DNA of 46,526 bases from Nitrospirota bacterium. GTDB lineage: Bacteria > Nitrospirota > Leptospirillia > Leptospirillales > Leptospirillaceae. The position numbers and the translations under genes are program-made. Where the stretch lies: NCBI GenBank assembly GCA_021828805.1, contig JAJZCZ010000006.1, forward strand, positions 1 to 46,526, in the 5' to 3' direction. How positions within the stretch are numbered: position 1 is the first letter of the stretch; each line of letters begins with the position of its first letter. Below, one piece after another: positions 36,176-45,900 of the stretch. Under the pieces are notes generated by a model. It saw only the letters and a program-made list of their open reading frames with translations, had not been told where the DNA came from and made no database searches.

Positions 36176-36444
36176 GAGGCGTCCTTGTCGTTGGTGTTCG
36201 TTGGCGGCAATGAGGGGCTCCGTGGAGATTCGGACGGCATTCTGTCATAATAGGTCATTGTCCAGACCCTGCGGCCATTGCAGAAACGGGCGGGCCGCTC
36301 TCTCCGGAAGGGGTTGGATTCACTCCGGACGGATCTCCCGGACCGGGGTCCCTCTGACCAGACAGAATCTTAACACAAGAGCTCCTCAGAACGATCGGGG
36401 AGTCCGTTCTCCGGGAGAACGGACGAAATGATGAAAGGATCTTC
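36176..36444. promoter_or_regulatory. Divergent intergenic region with a leader hairpin before hldD
   Basis: This 269-base region must hold promoters for the minus-strand rmlD-like gene and for hldD. TATTAT on the minus strand (36252-36247) may be a -10. A perfect 9-bp stem, TCCGTTCTC-CGG-GAGAACGGA at 36403-36423, ends 21 bases before the hldD ATG with no T-run. It could be an operator or an mRNA leader hairpin. Confidence 0.4.
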
Positions 36445-37365
36445 ATGCGCTATCTCGTGACCGGCGGCGCCGGTTTTGTCGGTTCCAACCTGGTGCGGCG
36501 ACTCGAGGCCGATGGCCACGACGTGACCGTGATCGATGATCTCTCTTCGGGACACTTCAAGAACCTCGTCGGCTTCCGGGGAGACTTCTATGCCGAAGAT
36601 ATCTCCCGGATGGACCTGGTCTCAGTCTTCGCCGGCCGTCCGGCCTTCGATGCGGTCTTCCACCAGGCCTCCATTACCGACACCACCGTCATGGACCAGC
36701 GCTTCATGATGGAGAGGAATGTTGAGGGCTTCCGGCGGGTGATCGACTATGCCCTTCGCCATACACTTCCTGTGGTCTATGCCTCTTCCGCGGGGGTCTA
36801 TGGCGCCAACCCGAGCCCCCAGACGGAGACCCAGACCCCGGCTCCGATGAATGTCTACGGCTTTTCCAAGGCCGTTCTCGACAATGTCGCGGCCCAGGCG
36901 GCGAAAGGATACTCCCGGACCATTGTGGGCCTTCGCTACTTCAATGTTTTTGGGCCCGGAGAGGACTTCAAGGGAGCGGCGGCCTCGATGATCTACCAGC
37001 TCTACCGGCAGATGAAGGCGGGCAAGGCTCCCCGCATCTTCAAGTGGGGAGAGCAGGGGAGGGATTTCGTCTATGTGGGGGATGTGGTGGAGGCCAATAT
37101 CCTGGCCCTTTCCTCCCGGCGTTCGGGAAGCTTCAACGTGGGATCGGGGAGCTTTACCACCTTCAACACCCTTGTCGATACCATTCGCGAGAGCTTAAAA
37201 CTCGACCTGAAGACGGATTACTTCGATAATCCCTACGACTTCTACCAGGAACACACCCATGCCGACATCCGGGCGGCGGGAGAGGCCTTTGGTTATTCTC
37301 CCAAGACCACTGTGGTCGAGGGTATCCGCGAATATGTCCGGATCCTCGAGTCCCGGGGGCGCTGA
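36445..37365 (+). CDS. hldD: ADP-L-glycero-D-manno-heptose-6-epimerase
   Basis: A 306-residue extended SDR epimerase. It has YLVTGGAGFVGSNLVRRLEA for NAD(P), SSAGVYG, the catalytic YGFSK, GLRYFNVFGPGE, and RDFVYVGDVVEANI. The last motif and DNPYDFYQEHTHADI near the C-terminus point to HldD rather than GalE. HldD makes ADP-L-glycero-D-manno-heptose for the lipopolysaccharide inner core, which implies a Gram-negative outer membrane. GAAAGGAT precedes ATG. The following gene probably overlaps its end. Confidence 0.87.
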   Translation: MRYLVTGGAGFVGSNLVRRLEADGHDVTVIDDLSSGHFKNLVGFRGDFYAEDISRMDLVSVFAGRPAFDAVFHQASITDTTVMDQRFMMERNVEGFRRVIDYALRHTLPVVYASSAGVYGANPSPQTETQTPAPMNVYGFSKAVLDNVAAQAAKGYSRTIVGLRYFNVFGPGEDFKGAAASMIYQLYRQMKAGKAPRIFKWGEQGRDFVYVGDVVEANILALSSRRSGSFNVGSGSFTTFNTLVDTIRESLKLDLKTDYFDNPYDFYQEHTHADIRAAGEAFGYSPKTTVVEGIREYVRILESRGR

Positions 37366-39271
37366 CTCCAGGACCTCTCCCTTTCTGGCGTTCTCCCCGC
37401 ACGGAGATGCCGGAGAGGGGAGGTCCGCTTCCAGGCCGCTCTCTCTTCTGCGTTGCCTGTCACCCGTTTTCTTCGGGCTCTTCGGGCTTGTCGGGGGCAT
37501 GCTCTTGTTTGCCGCTCCTTCCTGGGCCTCCGCTGATGAGGCGGACGGGCTTCTTCGTCTCTCGCCGGTTGACCGGATTCAGAGCGAACGGGAGGACCTC
37601 TCCCGGGTGGCCAGCGACCTCGAGCTCCACTATGGCATTGTTCACAGCCGCTCTGTCAGGAACTCCCTCGATCGCATTGCCCGTTCCCTCACCCCCTTTC
37701 TTCTCCATCCGGGCTTTCCCGTTGATATCCTGCTATTAGACGACCCCAAACCGGCGGCCTTTTATCTGGGGGGCGAGACGGTCGTGCTGACCCGGGGGCT
37801 CGTTTTTTCCGGTCTGATCAAGAACAGCGACACCATGGCGGGGCTTGTGGCGATCCTTCTTTCGCGCCACGACCTTCTCGACGAGCAGTCCACCCTGGTG
37901 CGTCCCCCGCTCCCGGAGCTGATCCGGGGCCGAAACCGCTCCGCCCGCAATGCGGCAGAGATCCTCATGCGGGCCGGGTATCATTACTCCGGGGCGGTGG
38001 AGGCCGTGCGTGTCTTCGACATCCTCCGGGACGGCCCGGGATGGGAAGATACCGTGCATTACCTTGAAAAAAACAAGGAGACGATTCTTTCGGAGGCGGC
38101 TCTTTTTGACAACGGAGTCAGCCTGCTTCTCGGTGATCGGCCCGGGGCGGCTCTCCCCCTGCTTGTGGCCTTCGTGGACGCCCATCCCCGGTCGGTGGAG
38201 GGTCGTTTCTGGCTGGGTCTGGCCTACTACCGGGACTATGCCCGGCGCCTTGCTTTGGGAAAAGAGTCGATGCTTTTTTCCATTGACCCGATCCCCCGTT
38301 TCCCCCGGGGCACCCCCTCCCGTCGCCTCTGGGAGCGGGACTTTGCCTGGGAAGTCTGGCGGGGAATCGTTCTGGAGCGTCCGGGGTACTCTCCCGCATG
38401 GAATGGACTCGGGAGAATCGCGCTGATGGAAGGTCACCAGAAGCTGGCGGTCCGCTTTTTCGGACGGGCCTCCAACCTTAACCCTGAAAACCCCTGGTAT
38501 GGCGCGGACTATGCCCTGGGCCTCTGGATGCGGGACCACAAGGTTCTGGGGGTGACGCGCTGGAAGAGGGCGACCGATGTGGCCGGGTATGACCCCCGTC
38601 TGATCTATGATCAGGGGATCCTCTCCTGGATGGGGGAGCCGCTGCACCCTGAGCGCTTTGGACTGGTCAAAACTCTTCCGGGCTGGACGGAGGCCTCACG
38701 CCTTTGGGGAGAGGAGACGGGAACCCGGCGGATCCGTCCGCTGCCCTCTTTTCTGGGGAAGTCCCTTCCGCTCCCGCTTCTTCCCGGACTTCCGGCGGAC
38801 CGGCTCCGTCGTCTGGCGGGGTTGCCTACCGTCGCCCCCATCAAGACGCGCCGCTATCTCGTCTGGGACTACCGCTTCAAGGACTATCGCATTTCTCTCC
38901 GGAGCGGGGTGGTCCGGCTGGCCGAGTTTTTTGGAAAGACCCGGGACAAGCTTCCCAGCTTTCCGGATCAGGCCATCTCCGCGAACCCGGGGAAGCTTGA
39001 AGACATGCCGGTGGAGGTCATCCCCTTTGCGCGGATCGCTTTTCTCCGTTACCGGACCGTCCGCCACCAGTGGGTGGTGCAGCGGGTGGGAACAGCCCTT
39101 GACCGGATCGTGATCCTCTCCGACCGTCCGGATGTTCTGGGCCCTGCTCCCCGTCCCCAGGTCTTCACCCCCGGAGGGGCCGGACGCGGAGTCACAAAGA
39201 GTGGCGGGCCAGCAGGGACCGGGGCGGGGAACAGTTCTGTCACCACCACCACGCAGGGAAGAGGTCGCTGA
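37334..39271 (+). CDS. Secreted M48-like TPR protein with the zinc-protease motif lost
   Basis: A 645-residue protein. A signal peptide is visible (CLSPVFFGLFGLVGGMLLFA, cleavage near SWASA, residues about 41-67) after an unusually long 40-residue n-region. The next part follows the M48/BepA layout: DDPKPAAFYLGGETVVLTRG corresponds to the family's DP..NAFALPGG..V..GL segment. At the site where HExxH should follow, the sequence reads GLVAILLSRHDLLDEQ, so only one His (179) remains. TPR-like helices lie about 270-430 (YSPAWNGLGRIALMEGHQKL). An unrecognised C-terminal domain and a Gly/Thr-rich tail follow. The start is uncertain: ATG 37334 lies within hldD, and no in-frame ATG exists before the signal peptide core. 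Confidence 0.65.
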   Translation: MSGSSSPGGADSRTSPFLAFSPHGDAGEGRSASRPLSLLRCLSPVFFGLFGLVGGMLLFAAPSWASADEADGLLRLSPVDRIQSEREDLSRVASDLELHYGIVHSRSVRNSLDRIARSLTPFLLHPGFPVDILLLDDPKPAAFYLGGETVVLTRGLVFSGLIKNSDTMAGLVAILLSRHDLLDEQSTLVRPPLPELIRGRNRSARNAAEILMRAGYHYSGAVEAVRVFDILRDGPGWEDTVHYLEKNKETILSEAALFDNGVSLLLGDRPGAALPLLVAFVDAHPRSVEGRFWLGLAYYRDYARRLALGKESMLFSIDPIPRFPRGTPSRRLWERDFAWEVWRGIVLERPGYSPAWNGLGRIALMEGHQKLAVRFFGRASNLNPENPWYGADYALGLWMRDHKVLGVTRWKRATDVAGYDPRLIYDQGILSWMGEPLHPERFGLVKTLPGWTEASRLWGEETGTRRIRPLPSFLGKSLPLPLLPGLPADRLRRLAGLPTVAPIKTRRYLVWDYRFKDYRISLRSGVVRLAEFFGKTRDKLPSFPDQAISANPGKLEDMPVEVIPFARIAFLRYRTVRHQWVVQRVGTALDRIVILSDRPDVLGPAPRPQVFTPGGAGRGVTKSGGPAGTGAGNSSVTTTTQGRGR

Positions 39272-39318
39272 TGCAAGGAGTAACGGACAACAGACAGCGT
39301 GAAAGGGGAGGTCCGGGG

Positions 39319-39648
39319 ATGGGGGTGTGGATTACTCTCGTCCTGGCTCTCATTGCCTGGGGGCCGGAGAGGGCCTGGGGAGATGCCGGAGCCGGGGCGA
39401 TCCTTTACCAGAGCCGCTGCATCTCCTGCCACGGAACACAGGGGAACGGCAAGGGCCCGGCGGCCACCGGGATCTCCCCGTCTCCCCCGGATTTTACCGA
39501 TCCCTCCTTCTGGAAAGGGGTGACCGACTCCTATCTTCTCCATGTGATCACGAACGGACTCGGTCCCATGCCGGGATGGGGGGCAACCCTGTCCCCTCTC
39601 GACATCGACAACCTTCTCGAGTACATCAAGACCTTCCGGAAGCGCTGA
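39319..39648 (+). CDS. Monohaem cytochrome c, exported
   Basis: A 109-residue class I c-type cytochrome. A signal peptide (WITLVLALIAWGPERAWG) precedes the haem-binding CISCH (Cys34, Cys37, His38) in SRCISCHGTQGNGKGPAA; the Met axial ligand is likely in GPMPGWGATLSP. The mature domain of about 85 residues fits a small periplasmic electron carrier. ATG 39319 has AGGGGAGG seven bases upstream; the upstream ATG at 39271, overlapping the previous stop as TGATG, would add 16 polar residues. It is last gene of the hldD unit. Confidence 0.9.
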   Translation: MGVWITLVLALIAWGPERAWGDAGAGAILYQSRCISCHGTQGNGKGPAATGISPSPPDFTDPSFWKGVTDSYLLHVITNGLGPMPGWGATLSPLDIDNLLEYIKTFRKR

Positions 39649-39666
39649 GCGGAGAGCCCGGTCGGC

Positions 39667-39996
39667 TCAGGTGCGCTGTGGAGGATCGGGGATGGCGAGT
39701 TCGGTGACGACCTTGCCGTGTACAAGGTGCTCGGACATGATCCGGGCAATCTCCTCCCTGTTCCGGATGGTATAGAAGACGCCGTCCGGATAGACCGCCA
39801 GAACCGGCCCCGATTCGCAGACGTCGAGACACCCCGAGCGGTTGGCCCGGAAGGGCTCCGGGACCCCGGCCTTTCGGGCCTCTTCCTTGATGATTTCAAG
39901 GAGCGGCTCCGCTCCCCGGGCCCGGCAGGAGCCCCGCGGATGGTCGGGGGGACGTTCGTTGGTGCAAAGAAAGAGATGGGCGCGGTAACGGCTCAT
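39667..39996 (-). CDS. Thioredoxin-like [2Fe-2S] ferredoxin
   Basis: A 109-residue protein of the Aquifex-type thioredoxin-fold ferredoxins. MSRYRAHLFLCTNERP opens the fold. The cluster ligands are spaced as Cys-x12-Cys (FLC...GSC) and later CLDVC (Cys-x3-Cys) in ANRSGCLDVCESGPVLAVYP, as in the NuoE-like family. It is predicted to carry electrons in the cytoplasm; partners are unknown. AGGAG lies seven bases before ATG 39996, and the ATGA overlaps the stop of the preceding giant sensor gene, so the two are translated together. Confidence 0.9.
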   Translation of the reverse strand: MSRYRAHLFLCTNERPPDHPRGSCRARGAEPLLEIIKEEARKAGVPEPFRANRSGCLDVCESGPVLAVYPDGVFYTIRNREEIARIMSEHLVHGKVVTELAIPDPPQRT

Positions 39997-42900
39997 GAAC
40001 GGGCTCCTTTTTTGGGGCCCGACGGTTTTGCATCGGGCTTTTTTGATGATTTTTTCTTGCTCGTCTCCCGGGCAGAATGCCCGTCTTTTGCTTCTTCTGC
40101 AACCTTTTGTGACAGCCATGCAACCAGGGTGGCACTTACCTCTCTCCGATGATCCTTCCGCCGATGAAATTCCCTGTGCCACTCCAGGACGTCTTTCTCT
40201 TCCGAGGCCTTCTCTGCAAGAAAGTCTGTGAGAGGGCAGGTGGAGATCGATCCGACCTTCTTCCCATGGTTCATATAGTCTCTCATGATCTTCCAGTGGG
40301 TTGTCAGCGCCCCCAGCCAGGTTGTGATTTGTCGTTGCCCGACAGGAGGAGGGGCGGAGTCGAGGAAGATGAGAGCCTTTTCTGCGGGCATGGGGCGGGC
40401 GAGCGCATACCCCTGTCCCAGCGGAATCCCGAGGATGGCCATGGACTCAACCATGCCAAAATCTTCGAGGCCCTCGACGACCACCTCCTGGGAGAGCTCC
40501 CGTCCCAGCTGGAGCAGTGTTGTGACCAGGCCCAGAACCTCCGCGGGGGATTCCCGGATCCGCAGGACGAGGTTCTGGTCGATCTTGATAATGCTGAACG
40601 GGAGGGTGGAGAGGCGCTCGAGGCTTGAGTATCCCGAGCCCAGGTCGTCCATGGAAAGCCGGATGCCGATTTTCGAAAGCGTCCGAATGGCCGTGAACTG
40701 CTCAGGGTGGAGGATCTTCTCGTTTTCAAGGATCTCAAGTATCAGCGCCGAAGGGGGCACGTCGAATCGTGTGAGCGACTGTGAGACCCATGCGGGACAG
40801 TCCGTGTTCCGAAGGGTCTCCGGGGGAAGGTTGACGGAAATGGAGAGGTCTCGCCCGGTTCTCCGGTAGGTGCTGATGAAGTCGAGTGCCCGGTCCAGAA
40901 CGGAGCGGAAGAGCCGGTCCTGCTCCGGACGGCCCAGGATGGGAAGAAAGAGTCCGGGAGAAACGACGGTTCCATCGGTAAGAACCAGGCGGGCCAGGGC
41001 TTCGAACTTGTCGGTGGCTCCTGTGACCAGGTTGACCACGGGCTGGTAGAAGACAGTGAGGCCTCCGGAGAAGAGTTCTGTCCGGTAAGAGCGGGCGATC
41101 TTCTCATCAACTGCCGGGGTGGTGAGTTCGTCCTCCCGGGCGATCCGGCTGATCCGGGCGCTGATCCCCTGGGCGAAGAGGTGGGTCCACCGGGATTCGA
41201 ACTGATGGGGATAGGCTCCCAGCAGGGTGATTACCAGGCTGGTGCGCCCGAGGGTGTCGAGAATGGGAATGTTCAGCGCGGACCGGATTCCCCCTTCCTT
41301 GAGAATCGTCTTCAGACGGGGGTTTTTGATGTGGTGAGCTGAGGTCAGGGTTGAGATTGCTTGGTCTTCGAACGGGTTGCCCGATCCCTCCCCGGTTTCA
41401 CTTCCCGCTTGCCGGGTGGAGAGAAAATCCTGGAGATTTGCCAGAAATGGAGATTCGGCTAAGGCCGCTCCGGATTCGGCCTGGTAGATCCCTTCACTGT
41501 CGGGCCTGATGATCAGGGTTCCCAGGATCCCGGGCAGGGCCTCGAGGGACGCGAGGAAGATATGGAGGGATTCCTTCCAGGGTGTTTCCGGAGCGGGGGG
41601 GCTCAGGAAGAGGGAGGACAGATAGGTTTCAACGATTGTTGTCTGGACGCGGAGCTGGACTTCGATGTCGGCGCGCAGTCGACCTTCGGCAATCCGGAGG
41701 ATCCCGTTGCGCTCTGATGGGGAGTAGAGGGTGCGGGCGACCTTTTCGGCCAGAAGGTCGGCATAGAGGCTTTCCCCATAGAGAATGCGGGAGGTTTCGA
41801 CGCCGCAGAGGGTGTGGATCTCCCCGGCCCTTTCGGAGCGGAGACGCAGGGATTCGCGGGTAGCGTCGGGCGAAAGGAGGGAGACAAGGTGCTGGCGTTG
41901 GGAGTTTTCGAGGCGGGCCCGCTCTTCTTTGGTGAGGGCATTCAGGATTGCTTTGTCGGCCGGACTCTCTCCAAGGTGGCTATAGAAGGCATTGGCGAAG
42001 TCCCGGGCCACCCCTTCGAGTGTTTCCCGATGGGTTTCCAGGAGCCGGCGGGCATTCTCTCCGTAAAGATCGTCGATCTCAGGATCCTGGATGGAGGTCG
42101 CGGCCTTTTCCGTTTGCCACCATCGCTCCCGGACTCTCTTTCGGGCCTTGGCCAGGTAGAGGGCCTGGTCCGCCTGTCGCAGCAGGGCGTCTGAGCTCGC
42201 TCCATCCCGGGGAAAAAAGGCGACGCCCATGCTGATGCCGACTGTTGCGGTCTGACCAGGCTCGAATGCGAAGGGGGTTTCCACGGCCTTGTGGATCCGG
42301 GTCGCGAAGGCGGAGACCTGGTCCTCCAGGGGGAGGTCGGGCTTCAAGTCGAGGACAAGGGCAAACTCGTCGCCTCCGATGCGGGCCAGAAAATCCTCTT
42401 CCCGAAGGGAGGCGGTAAACCGGTCGGCGATCTCCCGGAGGAGGGCGTCTCCGGCCGGGTGTCCCCATGTGTCGTTGACCGGCTTGAAGTCGTCGAGGTC
42501 GATGATGGCCACTGCCAGCGGGGTTTTTGTCCGGTCGGCACGGGACAGTGTCCGTTCGAGGTTGGTGTCCAGGGCTCTTCTGTTGGGAAGTCCTGTCAGG
42601 CTGTCATGGAGAGCTTCATGCTCAAAGCGCCGGGTCAGATCAATGATATCGGTGATATCCCGGAGAACGAGAATAAAGTGTGTGGTCTTGCCCTCCTGGC
42701 TCCGGGCCGGGGTCAGCCCCAGAAGTACCCAGCGGGAACTTCCGTCGGCCCGCTCAATCTCGACCTCTCCCTGGAAGGGTTCGGATCGCTCCAGCGCCTC
42801 CAGGATCTTCCGGTCGGAGTTGCGGGCAGTCCGGTGGGGCTCGACGGAAAAGGGAAAGGCCATTCCCGTAAGGGTTTCCCCGGGATGGCCCAGAAGCGAT

Positions 42901-45900
42901 GCGGCCGCCTCATTCGCGAAGTCCACGATCCGGAGAGGGCTCAGGACCATGATCCCTTCTCCTACAGCCGAAACGGCATCAGCAAAAAGGTTTTTTTCAT
43001 GCCGGACATCGAGGCGGTCGAGCCCTTCTGAAATGTGGGCGGCCATCTCCTGGAGGAGTTTCTGGAGGTCGGAGTCAAAGGATCCGGGTCCGTCCTGGTA
43101 GAGGGTGAAGACTCCGAAGACCTTTCCTCTGCGAAGGATCGGGAGAGTGGCCACGTTTCCGAATCTGGAGAGGGTCACCCGTTCTTTCCAGGGCGTGTCG
43201 GCGGCATTTGTCCGGATATCAGCATTGAAGAGGGGGAGCCCCGTTCGAAAGCAACGGCCGACGCTCCCCTTTCCCGAGACATGCGAGGGGTCTACGGAGA
43301 TATCGAGTCCCTCAAGAAAGCTTGTGTCACCGGCCCGGCCGAGATACTGGATGATTCCTGTGTCGTCGGGGCTGCCGATCCAGGCCAGGGAGACCTCTCC
43401 GGTGGAGATAATCTGGTTGCAAACCTCCTGAAGAAGATTCTCTAGCGAATCCGCTGAGGCGAGGGTCTGATTGACCCGGGCCAGAAGTTCCCGGAAAGAG
43501 GAAAGACGGGCAATCCGTTTTGCCTGGATTCGCCGTTCTGTCACATCGTGAATGGTGACGATAAGCATGGACGTGTGAGGATCCCATGGCTCCGGAAGCC
43601 GCCCGGCTGTCAGGTCACAGAAGAAGAGCGATCCGTCGGTTCGCTGGTAGCGCACTTCCGGAATGGCAAAGATCACCCCCGCTTCGAGCTCTTTATAGTA
43701 CTCTCCGACTCTTCGGTATTCCTCGTCGTCGGGGTAGAGGACCCGGGTGGATTGTCCGACGAGGGGATCGGGGGAGTCATAGCCAAAGAGGGAGAGAAAT
43801 CGGGGGTTCGCATAGGAGATCTTCCGGTTTATAAGCATGGCGATACCGGCGCTGGTGGTAGCGAGAAGGGCTTTCTGCGTCTGGGACAGGGACCGTTCCC
43901 GGAAGAGAAGGTCCATGCGGTCGAGCCCCCGGGAGACGGAGATGGCCAGCTCCTCGAGGAGCTCCCGGAAGTCGGTATCAAAGAGGTTTTTCTCGCGGTG
44001 ATAAAGGGTGAGAATCCCCCAGAGAGCTCCATTGCGAAAAAGAGGGAGGGCGGCGACACTCCGGATTCCGTGGCGGCGTGCGCTTGCGGTCCAGGTCGGG
44101 ACTGACAGAGGTTCCACCCCGCAGTCTTCCAGGGAGAAATCTCCTTCGTACTGCGGTTCTTTTGTGCGCCAGGCGCGGGACGCCGGACCCTGTCCCCGGG
44201 AAGATTCGGCCTGGGTGGAGATGGGCCCGAACTCTTTCAGGATCTCTATATCCCCGGCGATCTCCCGGAGCTCGAAGTCTCCGTTCTCCCGCGGGGTACC
44301 GATCCAGACCAGGGACATCTCTGTCCTCTCGAGGGCCAGTGTGGCCACTTCCCTGAGAAGGGTGGGCTCATCGGGGGCGGTGGACATGATGTCCGAGGCG
44401 CGGGCAAGAAGGGCATTGAAGGAGGAGAGTCGGGCAAGGCGTTCGGCCTGGAAATGCCGATGGGTGACGTCATGGACGGTGATCAGGACAATGGGTTCTT
44501 TTTCCATCGGCACGTAGACGGTCGATGTGTCGAGCCAGAGGGGGGAGCCGTCCTTTTTTTTTGCCCGGAGGTCCCCGATGCGGATTTCCCCCGCCGTATA
44601 AATCTTGGGATAGATCATCTCTCCGATTTTACGGTACTCCTCATCATCCTGAAAGACGATCCGGGTGGATTGGCCCTCAATCTCACGGACGCTTTCGTAG
44701 CCCAGTATCGAGGCCATTCTTTCGTTGGCCAGGACAATGGTCCGGTCCTTCAGGAGGGCGATGCCCGAGAGGGTGCTCTGGAAGATGGCTTCCCTGGTCG
44801 CAAGAAGCTGCTGCTCACGTTCCCGGGTGTTGATCTGGTCCAGCGCCCTGGAGAGGTCCCGGGCGAGCTCTTCCAGCACGGTGAGTCGTTCCGGTGGAAA
44901 GGCGTTGGGAAGCGGGTCTCCCAGCAACAAAAGACCCCATGGAGCAGTGTCCCGGAGAAGAGGAAAAACCGCCAGGCTTTCCGTCCCGCATGTTTTCAGT
45001 GTTTCGGCCAGGGGGCGGGTGAGGAGGATCGCCGGATCGAGGAAAGCCTTTCCGGGGATTTCTTCTGTGTCGTCGCCGGGGGCGCTTGATGATCGTGATG
45101 GCCACGTTTCAGGGAGAGGGGAGGGAAAGAGCTCAGGGAGCCGTACGGCGATCCCGGGATCGATCCCGGCTGCGTCCCGGAGCGCCAGCGCTCGCCCGGA
45201 GGTGAGTTCAAGAACGGCGGCAAGGGAAAAACTGCCTTCCTGCCGTGCCAGTGAGCAAAACTCGCGGATGGCCGTGTCGGGATCGGTCTGGCGGGAAAGA
45301 AGCTGGGTGGCCCGGGCCAGAAATATATTGGACTGGAGGAGCACTTCGAGTCGCTTGCGGGAGAGGACCCTGTCGGTGACGTCCCGGGAGAGAAAAAGAT
45401 AGCGGGCGTCAGCAGAGAGTCCGGATCCACCTGTTTTCTTTGTAATGGAGCGGACTTCAAAGTGGCGGGTTCCGTCGGGAAAGGGGATCTGGTAGGCGCC
45501 GGTGGCAAATCCCTTCTCCTGTGTCTCCCGGATCAGCCGCATTCCCAGCGAGGCAACCTCCGGAGGAAGAACCTCCGAAATGGTTTTGTGGAGAAAGGCC
45601 TCCGGGGGGGCGTAGAGAAGAGACTGGGGGCCGGCATGAAAGGCATGGAAACGGCCCTCTTCGTCAACTTCAAAGAGAAGGTCGGGGAGGGCCTCCAGTG
45701 TGGCCTCAAGATCTTCCTTGAGAGAGACGATCTTCTGTTCCCGGGCCACACGAAGCGAGATGTCCCGTGATGAGTTGAAGGTGAAACGGGAGCCTTCCAG
45801 AGCGAACGGTGTGGCTGTGATCTCGACGGGAAAGAGGGTTCCGTCTTTTTTGCGATGCAGGGTCTCGAAGCGGAGCATCTCTCCCGGGGGGATGTCGAGC

